Counted from the stretch's first letter, positions 8,899-17,927 are shown. The stretch: 54,250 bases of DNA from an uncultured Gammaproteobacteria bacterium (GCA_902535975.1 CACAVP010000002.1:40001-94250); one strand, 5' to 3'. The notes: generated by a model not told the origin, from the sequence alone. Translations and numbers: made by a program.

Positions 8899-9552
8899 TT
8901 AGGGTTTTTTATGTATAAAGGGTTTTTTTCTATTTGGATAACATGTTTTACAAATCTTACATTCTAATCTATAACAAGACCTAGCTGTACAGAATTCTCT
9001 CCCCCAAAAAATTATTTGAAGATGTAGTTTATTCCAAGAGTCCTTTGGAAATATTTTTTTAAGATCCCTTTCAGTTTTTGCAACATTTGTTCCATCTGTT
9101 AAACCCCATCTTTGGGCTAGTCTATGGATATGCGTGTCAACTGCAAATGCAGGGATGCCAAAGCCTTGACTCATTACAACAGAAGCTGTCTTATGTCCAA
9201 CACCCGGAAGTGACTCAAGATCTTTAAAGTTATTTGGAACCTTACCTTTGAATTTTTTAACTAGTATGTTTGACAGTTTATGAATAGCTTTTGATTTCTG
9301 TGGTCCTAATCCACAAGGCTTGATAATTTTATATATTTTATTTACGGAAACTTTAGACATACTCGCTGGATCTGAAGCAACAGAAAATAATTTTGGAGTT
9401 ATTTCGTTTACTCTTTCATCTGTACATTGTGCTGATAGAAGGACAGCTACTAGTAGCGAAAAATTATCTTTGTGATGAAGTGGGACAGGTGTTTCAGGAT
9501 AAGTTTTGTCAAGTATTTTTTTTACAGCGATAGCTCTTTCAGATTTATTCAT
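8899..9552 (-). CDS. nth: Endonuclease III
   Basis: A 217-residue DNA glycosylase/AP lyase that removes oxidised pyrimidines. The helix-hairpin-helix LPGVGHKTA carries the catalytic lysine and VDTHIHRL carries the catalytic aspartate. The C-terminal cysteine loop, which normally binds a 4Fe-4S cluster as C-X6-C-X2-C-X5-C, instead reads C-X4-C-X4-C-X2-C-X2-C. Four ligands are still possible, but the spacing is unusual. It lies 12 bases upstream of nothing but mazG's 3' side, in the same direction, so the two may share a transcript. Confidence 0.95.
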   Translation of the reverse strand: MNKSERAIAVKKILDKTYPETPVPLHHKDNFSLLVAVLLSAQCTDERVNEITPKLFSVASDPASMSKVSVNKIYKIIKPCGLGPQKSKAIHKLSNILVKKFKGKVPNNFKDLESLPGVGHKTASVVMSQGFGIPAFAVDTHIHRLAQRWGLTDGTNVAKTERDLKKIFPKDSWNKLHLQIIFWGREFCTARSCYRLECKICKTCYPNRKKPFIHKKP

Positions 9553-9564
9553 AAGTAAGTAATC

Positions 9565-9927
9565 TTATTTATTTTTAATTGATTTCCAAATATCAATCAT
9601 TTCTGATGGCTCAGCATATTTGATATTTCTTTTATTCATCTCTTCTTTAATTTTATCTAGCCTGCTTTTAAACTTATCATTCGCTGATTTATTTAAATCA
9701 TCCATATCAATGTTCAAATGTCTAGATAGTGAAATAAGCGAAAAGAATAAATCACCTAACTCTTCTTTGATGTGAGCTTTATTTTCTATTCCAATCGCTT
9801 CTTCTAATTCATCTGTCTCTTCGCGTATTTTGCTGATGATTTTATCAAGTTCGATCCAATCAAGTCCCAGTGCCTTTGCTTCAAGTTGTAATTTGATTGA
9901 CTCATCTATTATGTTTTTTGACTTCAT
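9565..9927 (-). CDS. mazG: Single-domain MazG-like NTP pyrophosphohydrolase
   Basis: A 120-residue all-alpha protein with the MazG metal motif split as REETDELEEA and KEELGDLFFSLISL (glutamates and an aspartate for Mg2+). E. coli MazG is about 263 residues with two such domains, so this is a one-domain form resembling the C-terminal half. It probably hydrolyses non-canonical or stress-linked NTPs. A TATAAT lies only seven bases before the ATG, which suggests a nearly leaderless mRNA. Confidence 0.85.
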   Translation of the reverse strand: MKSKNIIDESIKLQLEAKALGLDWIELDKIISKIREETDELEEAIGIENKAHIKEELGDLFFSLISLSRHLNIDMDDLNKSANDKFKSRLDKIKEEMNKRNIKYAEPSEMIDIWKSIKNK

Positions 9928-9934
9928 TCGCGAA

Positions 9935-9949
9935 ATTATATAGTAATAT
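9935..9949. promoter_or_regulatory. Overlapping divergent -10 elements between mazG and amgK
   Basis: The divergent genes mazG and amgK are separated by 28 bases. Reading the minus strand, TATAAT at 9940-9935 stands seven bases before the mazG ATG. Reading the plus strand, TAATAT at 9944-9949 stands six bases before the amgK ATG. Any -35 elements must lie inside the opposite gene. Transcripts would have almost no leader. Confidence 0.4.
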
Positions 9950-9955
9950 AGCCAA

Positions 9956-10933
9956 ATGGGTAGTGATAGAGAGCAAAAACTAATAGCTTGGCTTAGTGGA
10001 AATGGATATGAAAAAGCATCTATTGCAGACCTGTCTGGGGATGCGAGTTTTAGAAAGTATTATCGAGTAAAGAAAAAAAATCTTTCTTACGTTGTTATGG
10101 ATTGTCCTCCTGATAAAGAAAATCTTAAATCATTTATATCAGTCTCAGAAAAACTACATAATGCAAAAGTAAATGCTCCTAAACTTTTTGATTGTGATCA
10201 AGAAAATGGATTCTTAGTACTATCTGATCTTGGAGATGATTTATATTCTAGAAAACTTGATAGTGAAACAGTTTACTGTTTATACACTGATGCGCTTGAA
10301 GCAATTGTTAAAATGCAGATCAGTGTGGATTGTTCTGATTTAGAATCTTTTGATAAGTTGTACCAAGAGGAAAACAATTTATTCATAGATTGGTTTTTAG
10401 GAAATCATCTTGAGATTAATAAAGATGATGGACATCTTGATCCGATAAATACAGAGTTCAATAAACTTAATGCACTGCTAAAAGAGATTCCTCAGACATT
10501 TGTTCATAGAGATTTTCATTCAAGAAACCTTCTTGTTACTAATACTAACAATCCTGGAGTTATCGATTATCAAGACGCAGTAGTTGGGCCTGTAACATAT
10601 GATTTAGTATCACTCCTCAAAGACTGCTACGTATCATGGGACGATGGTCTTATAGAAGATATGCTTGAAAGTTTTTTTACAAGAATAAAATCTAATAGCA
10701 TAAGCAATATTTCAGATTTTAGATATTGGTTTGATATGACAGGACTCCAAAGACATATAAAAGCTATTGGTATATTCTCCCGTTTGAATTATAGAGATAA
10801 CAAAGATAATTATCTTCAAGATATCCCAAGAACTTATTCGTATATTGAAAAAACATTGAAGAAATATAAAGATCTTACCAATCTAAGTGAGATTTTTAGC
10901 GATCTAAATTTACATGAGAAGATTTCAAAATGA
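9956..10933 (+). CDS. amgK: AmgK-like N-acetylmuramate/N-acetylglucosamine anomeric kinase
   Basis: A 325-residue member of the aminoglycoside-phosphotransferase fold. The Brenner-type catalytic loop VHRDFHSRNLL holds the catalytic aspartate, followed by GVIDYQDAVVGP with the metal aspartate. Pairing with a MurU-type uridylyltransferase, with a 4-base overlap, identifies it as the AmgK arm of the MurNAc salvage route. That route makes UDP-MurNAc without GlcNAc-6-P, bypassing the fosfomycin-sensitive MurA step. Confidence 0.88.
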   Translation: MGSDREQKLIAWLSGNGYEKASIADLSGDASFRKYYRVKKKNLSYVVMDCPPDKENLKSFISVSEKLHNAKVNAPKLFDCDQENGFLVLSDLGDDLYSRKLDSETVYCLYTDALEAIVKMQISVDCSDLESFDKLYQEENNLFIDWFLGNHLEINKDDGHLDPINTEFNKLNALLKEIPQTFVHRDFHSRNLLVTNTNNPGVIDYQDAVVGPVTYDLVSLLKDCYVSWDDGLIEDMLESFFTRIKSNSISNISDFRYWFDMTGLQRHIKAIGIFSRLNYRDNKDNYLQDIPRTYSYIEKTLKKYKDLTNLSEIFSDLNLHEKISK

Positions 10934-11571
10934 AAGTTATCATATTATCTTCAGGAAAAGGCACAAGAATGATGCCACTCACAAAGGATACTCCTAAACC
11001 TATGTTAGAAATTAATGGTGAATATTTACTGGAAAATAAAATCAATCTTTGTAGGAAGTCAGGACTGAATGAAATTACTATCAACGTTGCTTATAAAAAA
11101 AATGTGATCATCAATTATATCAAAACACTGGATATTGATGTTAATCTAGTTGACGAAGGTGATGAGCCTCTTGGTACTGCCGAGGGAATAAGAAATATCA
11201 TCAAAAGTTTTGATGATGAGGAATTCATTGTCATTAATAGCGATATTTGGACAGATTACAATTTAGAAGATTTGAAGTGTTTAGAACTTGAAGAAAGTTT
11301 AGCTCACATTGTTTTAACGAATACACCTGATTACTTAGATGGAGATTTTAACTGTGATGGAAAAAACTTATTTGTGGGTAATAGCTATGTGTTTTCAGGT
11401 ATAGGAAAATATCATAGAGAGTTATTCATAAAACACAGCGATGTTGAACTCGGTGATATCCTTAGATCAGAAAAAAAAATAACTTTCAGCGTCTATGATG
11501 GGAAATGGATGGATATTGGAACTCCAGAACGTCTAGAAAAAGCTAGACGACTAGAACAAGACCCCACATAA
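10930..11571 (+). CDS. murU: N-acetylmuramate alpha-1-phosphate uridylyltransferase
   Basis: A 213-residue nucleotidyltransferase that makes UDP-MurNAc from MurNAc-1-P and UTP. The N-terminal signature is SSGKGTRMMPLT followed by TPKPMLEI, the usual G-X-G-T-R-M and lysine of the family; the metal-binding region is INSDIWTD, and MDIGTPERL is at the C-terminus. It overlaps amgK by ATGA and overlaps the convergent DUF2182 gene by 29 bases. Length agrees with MurU rather than the longer RmlA or GlmU proteins. Confidence 0.88.
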   Translation: MKVIILSSGKGTRMMPLTKDTPKPMLEINGEYLLENKINLCRKSGLNEITINVAYKKNVIINYIKTLDIDVNLVDEGDEPLGTAEGIRNIIKSFDDEEFIVINSDIWTDYNLEDLKCLELEESLAHIVLTNTPDYLDGDFNCDGKNLFVGNSYVFSGIGKYHRELFIKHSDVELGDILRSEKKITFSVYDGKWMDIGTPERLEKARRLEQDPT

Positions 11572-12439
11572 TCAAAAAAGCACCCACTGCTCTTCTATAA
11601 ACTAAAGGATAGTTGTAAGAGACCTTCTCAAACAAGACAAAGACTGTTAGGACTATCACCCAAAGAATATTCATTACTCCAAGTGCAAAAAGAGTAAGCA
11701 TTAATGCCCAACAACAACCAACGCAATAAAAGCCGTGTTTATAACCAATGATAAAGGCCCCCAAATTACCGTCCTGCCAGTTATTAGTAAGAAAACTCAG
11801 AGGTGATTGGCAAACATTTAAACATGCGTCTTTGTATGGTGTGAACTGATAAATTCCAGCCAAGACAAGAACAAAGGCAGCAAGATAAGCATGTATAGGT
11901 TCCATCATCATATTTAGAAATCCATTTGTGTGCAAAAAGTACTGAGGAAAAGTAATGAACAAACTAAATAACACCCAACTTGACAAATAGCCCGCAAGAA
12001 GGATCATCGTTGATGCAGATTCTTGTCCTTGAACCTTTTTCCTGGCATTAAGAGTTGTATATAACATGAGCATAGGTAGTATTGATGGGGTCATCATCGC
12101 AATCATCATAACTGCCCACATCATAAATAATAAAAAGAAATCAGTTAAAGCCCAGATATTTCCCATTGGGGGCATCCATGTCAAAACTCCAGTAATCATA
12201 TTTGATTCCTGATTCATATCCTTCATTTCTTGCTTATTCATCTCCATGCCATTGTCTTTCATGCTCATAGAATCTTGTGACATGTTCATATTCATGGTTG
12301 TGTTGTCAGTAAATGGAAGTGTGTTCATGTGCCAGCCCATTCCAAGAATGTAAAGCCATGAAAATATAAGAACAATTGCTACCCCAGCGTATACGATCAT
12401 TCTATCTTTTAGAGGTGCTTGTATTGCTTTGTCGTTCAT
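11543..12439 (-). CDS. DUF2182 integral membrane protein with a methionine-rich loop
   Basis: A 298-residue membrane protein with about six helices. The GFYCVGCCWALM segment is the hallmark of the DUF2182 family, predicted to bind metal. Between the first and second helices, residues 49-81 carry ten methionines, mostly spaced M-X-M or M-X3/4-M, as in Cu(I)-binding loops. The family commonly sits beside DUF1326, as it does here. No Shine-Dalgarno sequence precedes the ATG: the bases just upstream are CCCCCC. Function unknown; copper handling is an inference. Confidence 0.82.
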   Translation of the reverse strand: MNDKAIQAPLKDRMIVYAGVAIVLIFSWLYILGMGWHMNTLPFTDNTTMNMNMSQDSMSMKDNGMEMNKQEMKDMNQESNMITGVLTWMPPMGNIWALTDFFLLFMMWAVMMIAMMTPSILPMLMLYTTLNARKKVQGQESASTMILLAGYLSSWVLFSLFITFPQYFLHTNGFLNMMMEPIHAYLAAFVLVLAGIYQFTPYKDACLNVCQSPLSFLTNNWQDGNLGAFIIGYKHGFYCVGCCWALMLTLFALGVMNILWVIVLTVFVLFEKVSYNYPLVYRRAVGAFLIMWGLVLVV

Positions 12440-12454
12440 GGGGGGTTAAATAAG

Positions 12455-12480
12455 AATGGCCTGCATGCTAGCAGGCCATT
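12455..12480 (-). terminator. 10-bp hairpin between DUF1326 and DUF2182 (attenuator or weak terminator)
   Basis: AATGGCCTGC (12455-12464) and GCAGGCCATT (12471-12480) form a perfect 10-bp stem with a six-base loop. On the minus strand it is followed only by CTTATTT, a weak U tract. Its position in the 55-base gap suggests partial termination, or protection of the upstream DUF1326 message, so that DUF1326 is made in excess of DUF2182. Confidence 0.7.
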
Positions 12481-12494
12481 TATCTATTTTGAAG

Positions 12495-13274
12495 TTATAC
12501 TTCGATTGCTTGTTGCTTATTAGCGCCATCACGATATACGAATGGGGAACTTAAGCCATTTCCACCTTCCCATGAATGGCTGATGCCATGATCATTATAA
12601 GTAAGCTTGGATGCTTTACTTACGGTAATTGGATATGGTGGCGCAACTGCTAGAGGTGTATCATGTACCATCACTGGACGACCAGCGGCACCAGCGAGTT
12701 GTTCCATTTTATTTTCAGCGATACCCTCGACAATTACATGTCTAGTTGGTGAGTTAACCATATAAGTGATTTTTGCTCTCTTAGTTGGTAGGTATTCACG
12801 AGGTGCACCTTCAGCTCCTTTACCAAGACTTGCAATAACCCCTAAATGTCCACCATGAGCTCCGTGATAAGCTTCTCTTAATGCATTGAATTGGGCATTG
12901 TTAGCACGCTCATCAATATAAACCGCCATCTCAAATTGACCTTTTAGTAAATTTTGTGGCGCATTCAACCACATTGAGACATTAAGTCCGCTCACATCGA
13001 CATTTCCAACGTGACCTTTCTCAATATTCCAAGTTAAGAAAGCTTTACAATAACCTTGTGTTGGATCCAGAAGAAGAAGACAAGGACATATAGTATCGCA
13101 TGTGCAAGATTCGAAATATGTACCTCTAAGGTACATCTCATGATCTGCTTTAGCGGCATTAGCATCATCAGATCCAAACATGGAACCAATGATAGGTGTA
13201 GCTGCAGCTACAGCGCCTAATCCTTTTAGAAAACCTCTTTTAGAATCTGAAACTTGAGTTTTACTTTTTTTCAT
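12495..13274 (-). CDS. Secreted DUF1326 protein with a Tat-like leader
   Basis: A 259-residue protein. The leader SKRGFLKGLGAVAAATP resembles a Tat signal with KR in place of RR, followed by a cleavable region ending in NAA. The mature part starts with the DUF1326 cysteine signature ESCTCDTICPC and a later C in GYCKAF, a likely metal site. I favour the third ATG (13274), which has GGGA six bases upstream; 13286 is also possible. Base composition is visibly richer in G and C than the neighbours and codon choice is regular, which suggests high expression. Function unknown. Confidence 0.82.
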   Translation of the reverse strand: MKKSKTQVSDSKRGFLKGLGAVAAATPIIGSMFGSDDANAAKADHEMYLRGTYFESCTCDTICPCLLLLDPTQGYCKAFLTWNIEKGHVGNVDVSGLNVSMWLNAPQNLLKGQFEMAVYIDERANNAQFNALREAYHGAHGGHLGVIASLGKGAEGAPREYLPTKRAKITYMVNSPTRHVIVEGIAENKMEQLAGAAGRPVMVHDTPLAVAPPYPITVSKASKLTYNDHGISHSWEGGNGLSSPFVYRDGANKQQAIEV

Positions 13275-13511
13275 ATTCATTCCCATTAAATTAAATAGTA
13301 ATCAATATTAGCATTTACTAATAATGATTTACCCCTCATACATTTTAGTCATATTTAACTGGAAATACAAAACTATTTAAATAAATAGACTTCCCAAAAC
13401 TGAGATTTATGTTGAATATGTATAAATAACTTATGTATTTTACTTAAATATCTGTCCAAGATGATTTTAATTATGATAAAGTATTAAGTGTAATTACGAC
13501 TAGGGGGTCAA

Positions 13512-13730
13512 ATGAGACATTTTAAACTTCTATCTGTACTACTTTTAACAGGAATTATCACTGCTTGCGGTGGTGGCACAAGTGCTCCATCAGAATATAT
13601 GGTGAAAGTATATCCAATCGAAAATGATTTCGATCGTTTTGAAACTATAGGTCCTGTATCATCTCGCGATGAGTGTGCAGCTAAGGCTATGGAAATGAAA
13701 GCAGCAGCTTACGAGTGCCAGCCTAACTAA
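13512..13730 (+). CDS. Small lipoprotein of unknown function
   Basis: A 72-residue protein with a short charged N-terminus, a hydrophobic core and a lipobox IITAC, so the mature chain starts at C19 (CGGGTSAP). The remaining 50 or so residues include two cysteines. A strong GGGGG-rich binding site precedes the ATG by four bases, and a rho-independent terminator follows, so it is a single-gene transcription unit. No family recognised. Confidence 0.75.
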   Translation: MRHFKLLSVLLLTGIITACGGGTSAPSEYMVKVYPIENDFDRFETIGPVSSRDECAAKAMEMKAAAYECQPN

Positions 13731-13764
13731 AATTTACGTTATTAAACTTTCGTAAGATCACAAG

Positions 13765-13795
13765 ACCGCTGAATTCTAGATTCAGCGGTTTTTTT
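13765..13795 (+). terminator. Rho-independent terminator of the small lipoprotein gene
   Basis: ACCGCTGAAT (13765-13774) pairs with ATTCAGCGGT (13780-13789) across a five-base loop, followed by a run of seven Ts. The stop codon of the lipoprotein gene lies 35 bases upstream. dat ends just beyond it on the other strand. Confidence 0.9.
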
Positions 13796-13798
13796 CAT

Positions 13799-14656
13799 TT
13801 AATAAGAATCCTTAATATAGTCTTGTGCATACTTATACAAATCTAAAGATATAGATCCTGCAGACTCAGATATGATTTTGTCATTGACTTGTGTAATTGG
13901 CACAACTGGATTAGTAGAGCTTGAACAAAATATCTCATCTGCATCAAGTAGCTCATCTTTAGAAATATCGCATTCACTGTATTCTAGGTGATGTAGGCTT
14001 ATAAGATCGACTAAAAATTTTCTCGTAATTCCTGGCAGTAACTTGTTACTTAGTCTAGGTGTCTTAATAATACCATCCTTGACCATAAAGACATTGCTAG
14101 CGGAGCCTTCTGTCAGAAATCCATCTCTCAATAGAAGGGCTTCATAAGCACCATTATCATTTGCTTTGTTTTTAATAAGAACATTTGCAAGTAAAGACGT
14201 AGACTTAATATTTGATTTTAACCAACGGTAGTCATCTTCTAGTATAGCTTTTTTTCCATTAATAATGACATCACGGTTAAAAGGAACATAGTTTTCTCCC
14301 ATTATTAATATAGTTGGCCTGTAATCCTCTGAATAAATGTGGTTCCTTTTTTGATCTACACCGCGTGAAATATGAATGTAAATGAAATAATCATCATAAT
14401 TGTTTTGATCGATCAATCTATTGATGATCTCTATGATATCTACCTCCTCAAGTAATGATGGTGCTATGTTTATTTGCTGTAAACTGCTTTTTAGTCTTTC
14501 AAGGTGCGCGTCTATGTAAAATATTTTTTTATTGTAAATAGGAATTAGCTCATAAACTCCATCACCGAATAAAAACCCTCTATCAAGGATGGAGAGAGTT
14601 GTTTCTTGTTTTGGAGAGTAATTTCCATTCAAATATACAACTTCTTGCTTAGACAT
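13799..14656 (-). CDS. dat: D-amino-acid transaminase (class IV PLP enzyme)
   Basis: A 285-residue fold-type IV aminotransferase. The N-terminal LDRGFLFGDGVYE, the PLP lysine K151 in NIKSTSLLANVL and the phosphate-cup segment LTEGSASNVFMV fit D-alanine transaminase better than IlvE or PabC. It interconverts D-alanine and D-glutamate. It overlaps dacA by one base and sits at the end of a wall-synthesis block, which suits a role in D-amino-acid supply for peptidoglycan. Confidence 0.88.
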   Translation of the reverse strand: MSKQEVVYLNGNYSPKQETTLSILDRGFLFGDGVYELIPIYNKKIFYIDAHLERLKSSLQQINIAPSLLEEVDIIEIINRLIDQNNYDDYFIYIHISRGVDQKRNHIYSEDYRPTILIMGENYVPFNRDVIINGKKAILEDDYRWLKSNIKSTSLLANVLIKNKANDNGAYEALLLRDGFLTEGSASNVFMVKDGIIKTPRLSNKLLPGITRKFLVDLISLHHLEYSECDISKDELLDADEIFCSSSTNPVVPITQVNDKIISESAGSISLDLYKYAQDYIKDSY

Positions 14657-15783
14657 TACAAGTCCATCAATAGTGAATCAACTGTCCTTCGATAAAGCGA
14701 TCCTTGATTGATATCCTCAAGAGCAGTGAGTTTATAAGTCTGGATAATTTTATCTTTCAATTTGACATGCATAAATCCGATAGTTTGATTCTTTTTTATA
14801 GGTGCAGTCAGTTGTCTATCAACTATGTATTCATATTTCAAATTTTTCTTTTGCCTTCTTGGAATAGTAACCTTAGCGTCTTCATTGATGCCAAATTTTA
14901 TTTCTGTCTCTTCTCCAGAATATACGCGTGCAGTTGATATCGCTGTATTGCGTTTGAACAATGTATGGGTTTCAAAAAATCTGAAACCATACTCTAATAG
15001 TGTTCGGCTTGCTTGTATCCTAACATCGGGTGTTGGCGCACCCATTACTACAGCAATTAGTCTTCTGCTTCCTCTTTTTGCTGAACTTGCAAGGCAGTAA
15101 CCTGCAGCCTTAGTAAAGCCAGTCTTAATTCCATCAACATTATCATCCACAAATAGCAATTTATTCCTAGAGTATTGCTTAATCTCATTAAATTCGAAAG
15201 ATTTGGTGGAATAGAGTTTATATAGATCTGGAAACTCTGAAATAAGAGCCCTTGATAAGATAGAAATATCTTCAGCAGTTGTATATAGACTATCACTAGG
15301 TAGCCCGGTTGCATTGGTGTAATTCGTATTGCTTAATCCAAGATTGGTTGCCATTTGGTTCATGTATGTTGAAAAAGTTTTCTCATCGCCAGAAATATGC
15401 TCTGCAAGCGCAACACTGGCATCATTTCCGGAAACAGTAATTACTCCCTGAAGAATATCTCTGACTTTCACTCTTTTTCCCACTTCAATAAACATTTTAG
15501 AACCACCTGTTTTCCAGGCTTTTTTACTAACCAGAATCTCTTCATCAAGAGAAATATTTTTTTCCTTTAACTCGGTGAAGGCTACATATGCTGTCATCAT
15601 CTTAGTTATACTAGCCGGTGGCAGCATTAGATCTTTATTTGATGAGGCTAATATCATTTTGCTATCAAAATCCATAATGACATAAGCTTTAACATTTAGA
15701 TTTGGTGCTGGCGGAATTGGTGACGCCTGTGAGGTGGCAACAAAAAACATAACAATGAATACTGAGATTAGGCTCTTAATCAT
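14656..15783 (-). CDS. dacA: D-alanyl-D-alanine carboxypeptidase (PBP5/6 type)
   Basis: A 375-residue periplasmic low-molecular-weight penicillin-binding protein that trims the terminal D-alanine of peptidoglycan. A signal peptide ends at SQA (residue 20). The three active-site motifs are SITK (58-61), SGN (118-120) and KTG (220-222). The C-terminal beta domain (about 280-350) and a final amphipathic segment match PBP5/6, which attach to the outer leaflet of the inner membrane. Part of the minus-strand run mrdA-rodA-mltB-dacA-dat. Confidence 0.95.
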   Translation of the reverse strand: MIKSLISVFIVMFFVATSQASPIPPAPNLNVKAYVIMDFDSKMILASSNKDLMLPPASITKMMTAYVAFTELKEKNISLDEEILVSKKAWKTGGSKMFIEVGKRVKVRDILQGVITVSGNDASVALAEHISGDEKTFSTYMNQMATNLGLSNTNYTNATGLPSDSLYTTAEDISILSRALISEFPDLYKLYSTKSFEFNEIKQYSRNKLLFVDDNVDGIKTGFTKAAGYCLASSAKRGSRRLIAVVMGAPTPDVRIQASRTLLEYGFRFFETHTLFKRNTAISTARVYSGEETEIKFGINEDAKVTIPRRQKKNLKYEYIVDRQLTAPIKKNQTIGFMHVKLKDKIIQTYKLTALEDINQGSLYRRTVDSLLMDL

Positions 15784-15807
15784 TTTGATATATTAGCATA
15801 ACAAATG

Positions 15808-16827
15808 CTACTGTGATGCCATTTTTATTTCTAGAGCTAGAGTAAATACTGCAAGTGCATATAGCCGACTTCTATTGTATCTTGTGATTGTATAAAAATT
15901 ATTATGTCCAAAACTATAAACATTGGACTGACCTTCCAGTCTTTTTATTACGGACAATTTTTCATTATCGCTTATTGCCAGAGATGTCTTGAGATTCATG
16001 TTTGCATAGTCTATATATTTAGTATGTGGTTTGTAGGTTTTCTTCGATAACATCTCCAGAGTCTTCTCATTATTATTAATTACAAGGTCAGTTAGAATTA
16101 ATCCATCTCTTTTCCATCCATTTTTCTCTAAATAGTTTGCAACGCTTCCGATTACATCTGCATTTGAACTCCATAAATCAGCATAGCTGTCACCATCAAA
16201 ATCAATTGCATAATTTCTGTATGAACTTGATATAAATTGGGGCTTTCCTAGTGCTCCTGCATACGATCCTTTAACTGATGATGGATCTAAATTATTTTCA
16301 CGACAAAGTAATAAAAAGTTTTCTAGCTCTGTCCTGTAAAAGTCAGCCCTCCGTCCCTTATTAGGCCCGAGAGATAATGATGCAAGGGTATCAAAAGTCT
16401 TAAAATTCCCAAGATTTTTGCCATATCTTGTCTCGATGCCTATAATGGCAACAATAATTTCCTCAGGTACACCGAAAGTTTCTGACGCTTTTTTTAGATT
16501 ATTATAGTTTTCATCAATAAATGATTTACCATTTTTGATGTTGTGATCGGTAACAAATAAACTTTTGTAATTTATGCATTGTTTTTCATTTTGCTCGCAG
16601 CCATTCCAAGTCAATCTTCTTTCTGGAGCTTTTTTGAAGAATTTTTTTAATTTCTTTTCCTCTTTAATATTGTTGAATAGATTTCTGAGATCATTTTTTT
16701 TGTAACCATGTTTCTTAGCCATATAATTAATAAACTTAGTAACTTCTCTCGTATCATATGAGTTAGTTGCATTTGCATTGAAGATTAAGGATATTAGAAG
16801 TGAAATAAACAGTATAAACTTCATCAT
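15808..16827 (-). CDS. mltB: Membrane-bound lytic murein transglycosylase B
   Basis: A 339-residue periplasmic enzyme that cleaves glycan strands to 1,6-anhydro-MurNAc ends. The signal peptide ends NANA (residue 20) with no lipobox cysteine, so unlike E. coli MltB it is not an obvious lipoprotein. The catalytic glutamate is E132 in IIGIETRYGKNLG; the substrate cleft is marked by GALGKPQFISSSY and DFDGDSYADLW. Its ATG overlaps the rodA stop. Products feed the AmgK/MurU recycling route encoded upstream. Confidence 0.93.
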   Translation of the reverse strand: MMKFILFISLLISLIFNANATNSYDTREVTKFINYMAKKHGYKKNDLRNLFNNIKEEKKLKKFFKKAPERRLTWNGCEQNEKQCINYKSLFVTDHNIKNGKSFIDENYNNLKKASETFGVPEEIIVAIIGIETRYGKNLGNFKTFDTLASLSLGPNKGRRADFYRTELENFLLLCRENNLDPSSVKGSYAGALGKPQFISSSYRNYAIDFDGDSYADLWSSNADVIGSVANYLEKNGWKRDGLILTDLVINNNEKTLEMLSKKTYKPHTKYIDYANMNLKTSLAISDNEKLSVIKRLEGQSNVYSFGHNNFYTITRYNRSRLYALAVFTLALEIKMASQ

Positions 16828-17927
16828 TTTCTCATCAACCTCTGGTGTGACTTAATAGACATAATAATTCCCAATGCAGCGAAGACTGTAAGCATTGATG
16901 TTCCTCCATAACTCATAAATGGCAGTGGAGCGCCGACGATAGGTAGTATCCCAATTACCATTCCCACATTGACGAGTACGTATAAAAATATTGTCAATAT
17001 CAAGGTACCAGATAAAATTCGAGAAAAATTATCTGTAGCCTTTATGGAGATGCTCATACCTCTAAAAGTTGCAAGAACATACAACGTGATTAGGAGAAGG
17101 ACACCCATAAAGCCAAACTCTTCTCCGAAGGCAGAAAAAATAAAATCAGTATGGTTTTCAGGAAGAAAATCCAATTTAGATTGGGTGCCATTCATATACC
17201 CTTTCCCAAATAGTCCGCCGGATCCAAGTGCTATTTTTGATTGTACGAGATGATAACCCGAGCCCAAAACATCCTGATCTGGGCTAAAAAAAGATAATAT
17301 CCTAGATTTTTGGTAGTCATACATCAATGACCATAAAAATGGGATGGCTCCTATAACAAATGCTAAACCTAAAAATATATGTACGAGACGAATTCCAGAT
17401 AAAAAGATAGCAATGACGCCTGAAGTGGTAATCAAAATTGCTGTTCCTAGATCGGGCTGCTTGGCAATTAACAAACCTGGCACGATTATGATAAATGCTG
17501 CAACGACCAAGTTTTTAAATTTCGGCGGCAAGGATTTATCAGAATAAAAAGATGCTATCATCAAAGGCACAAATATTTTCATTAATTCTGATGGCTGGAA
17601 TCTTAGGAAATATAAGTCTAACCAGCGGTCTGCCGATTTACCAACACCAAAAAAAATTGTTAGAACCAATAAGAAAATCCCACCAAAATACAGCACAGGT
17701 GAGAATAACCTAAAGTTATCAGGATGGATCTGTGCCAGTAAAATCATAGCTACTAGTCCAATTAGGATCCTTATACCTTGTTTCACCATCAACGAGCTAT
17801 CACCGCTCGATACACTAAAAAGTGTGATCATTCCAAGAAACACAATAATCATAACAATCGCAAATAATTTTAAATCAATTTTTAGAATTGAGGAAATACC
17901 GCTAAATTCGTCCGTAGTGTATCTCAT
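16824..17927 (-). CDS. rodA: Rod-shape SEDS glycosyltransferase RodA
   Basis: A 367-residue polytopic membrane protein of the SEDS family that polymerises lipid II during elongation, partnered by PBP2. About ten hydrophobic segments are present. Signatures include RFQPSELMKI with the catalytic-loop context, AKQPDLGTAIL, and the C-terminal LPFMSYGGTSML. It overlaps mrdA by four bases and mltB by four, consistent with one operon. Also called mrdB. Confidence 0.97.
   Translation of the reverse strand: MRYTTDEFSGISSILKIDLKLFAIVMIIVFLGMITLFSVSSGDSSLMVKQGIRILIGLVAMILLAQIHPDNFRLFSPVLYFGGIFLLVLTIFFGVGKSADRWLDLYFLRFQPSELMKIFVPLMIASFYSDKSLPPKFKNLVVAAFIIIVPGLLIAKQPDLGTAILITTSGVIAIFLSGIRLVHIFLGLAFVIGAIPFLWSLMYDYQKSRILSFFSPDQDVLGSGYHLVQSKIALGSGGLFGKGYMNGTQSKLDFLPENHTDFIFSAFGEEFGFMGVLLLITLYVLATFRGMSISIKATDNFSRILSGTLILTIFLYVLVNVGMVIGILPIVGAPLPFMSYGGTSMLTVFAALGIIMSIKSHQRLMRK

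Noticed and set aside
13287-13511. A tRNA or small gene in the 225-base gap before the lipoprotein gene
   Set aside because: No cloverleaf, no frame with a binding site and no strong hairpin; the stretch is plain AT-rich DNA likely holding divergent promoters.
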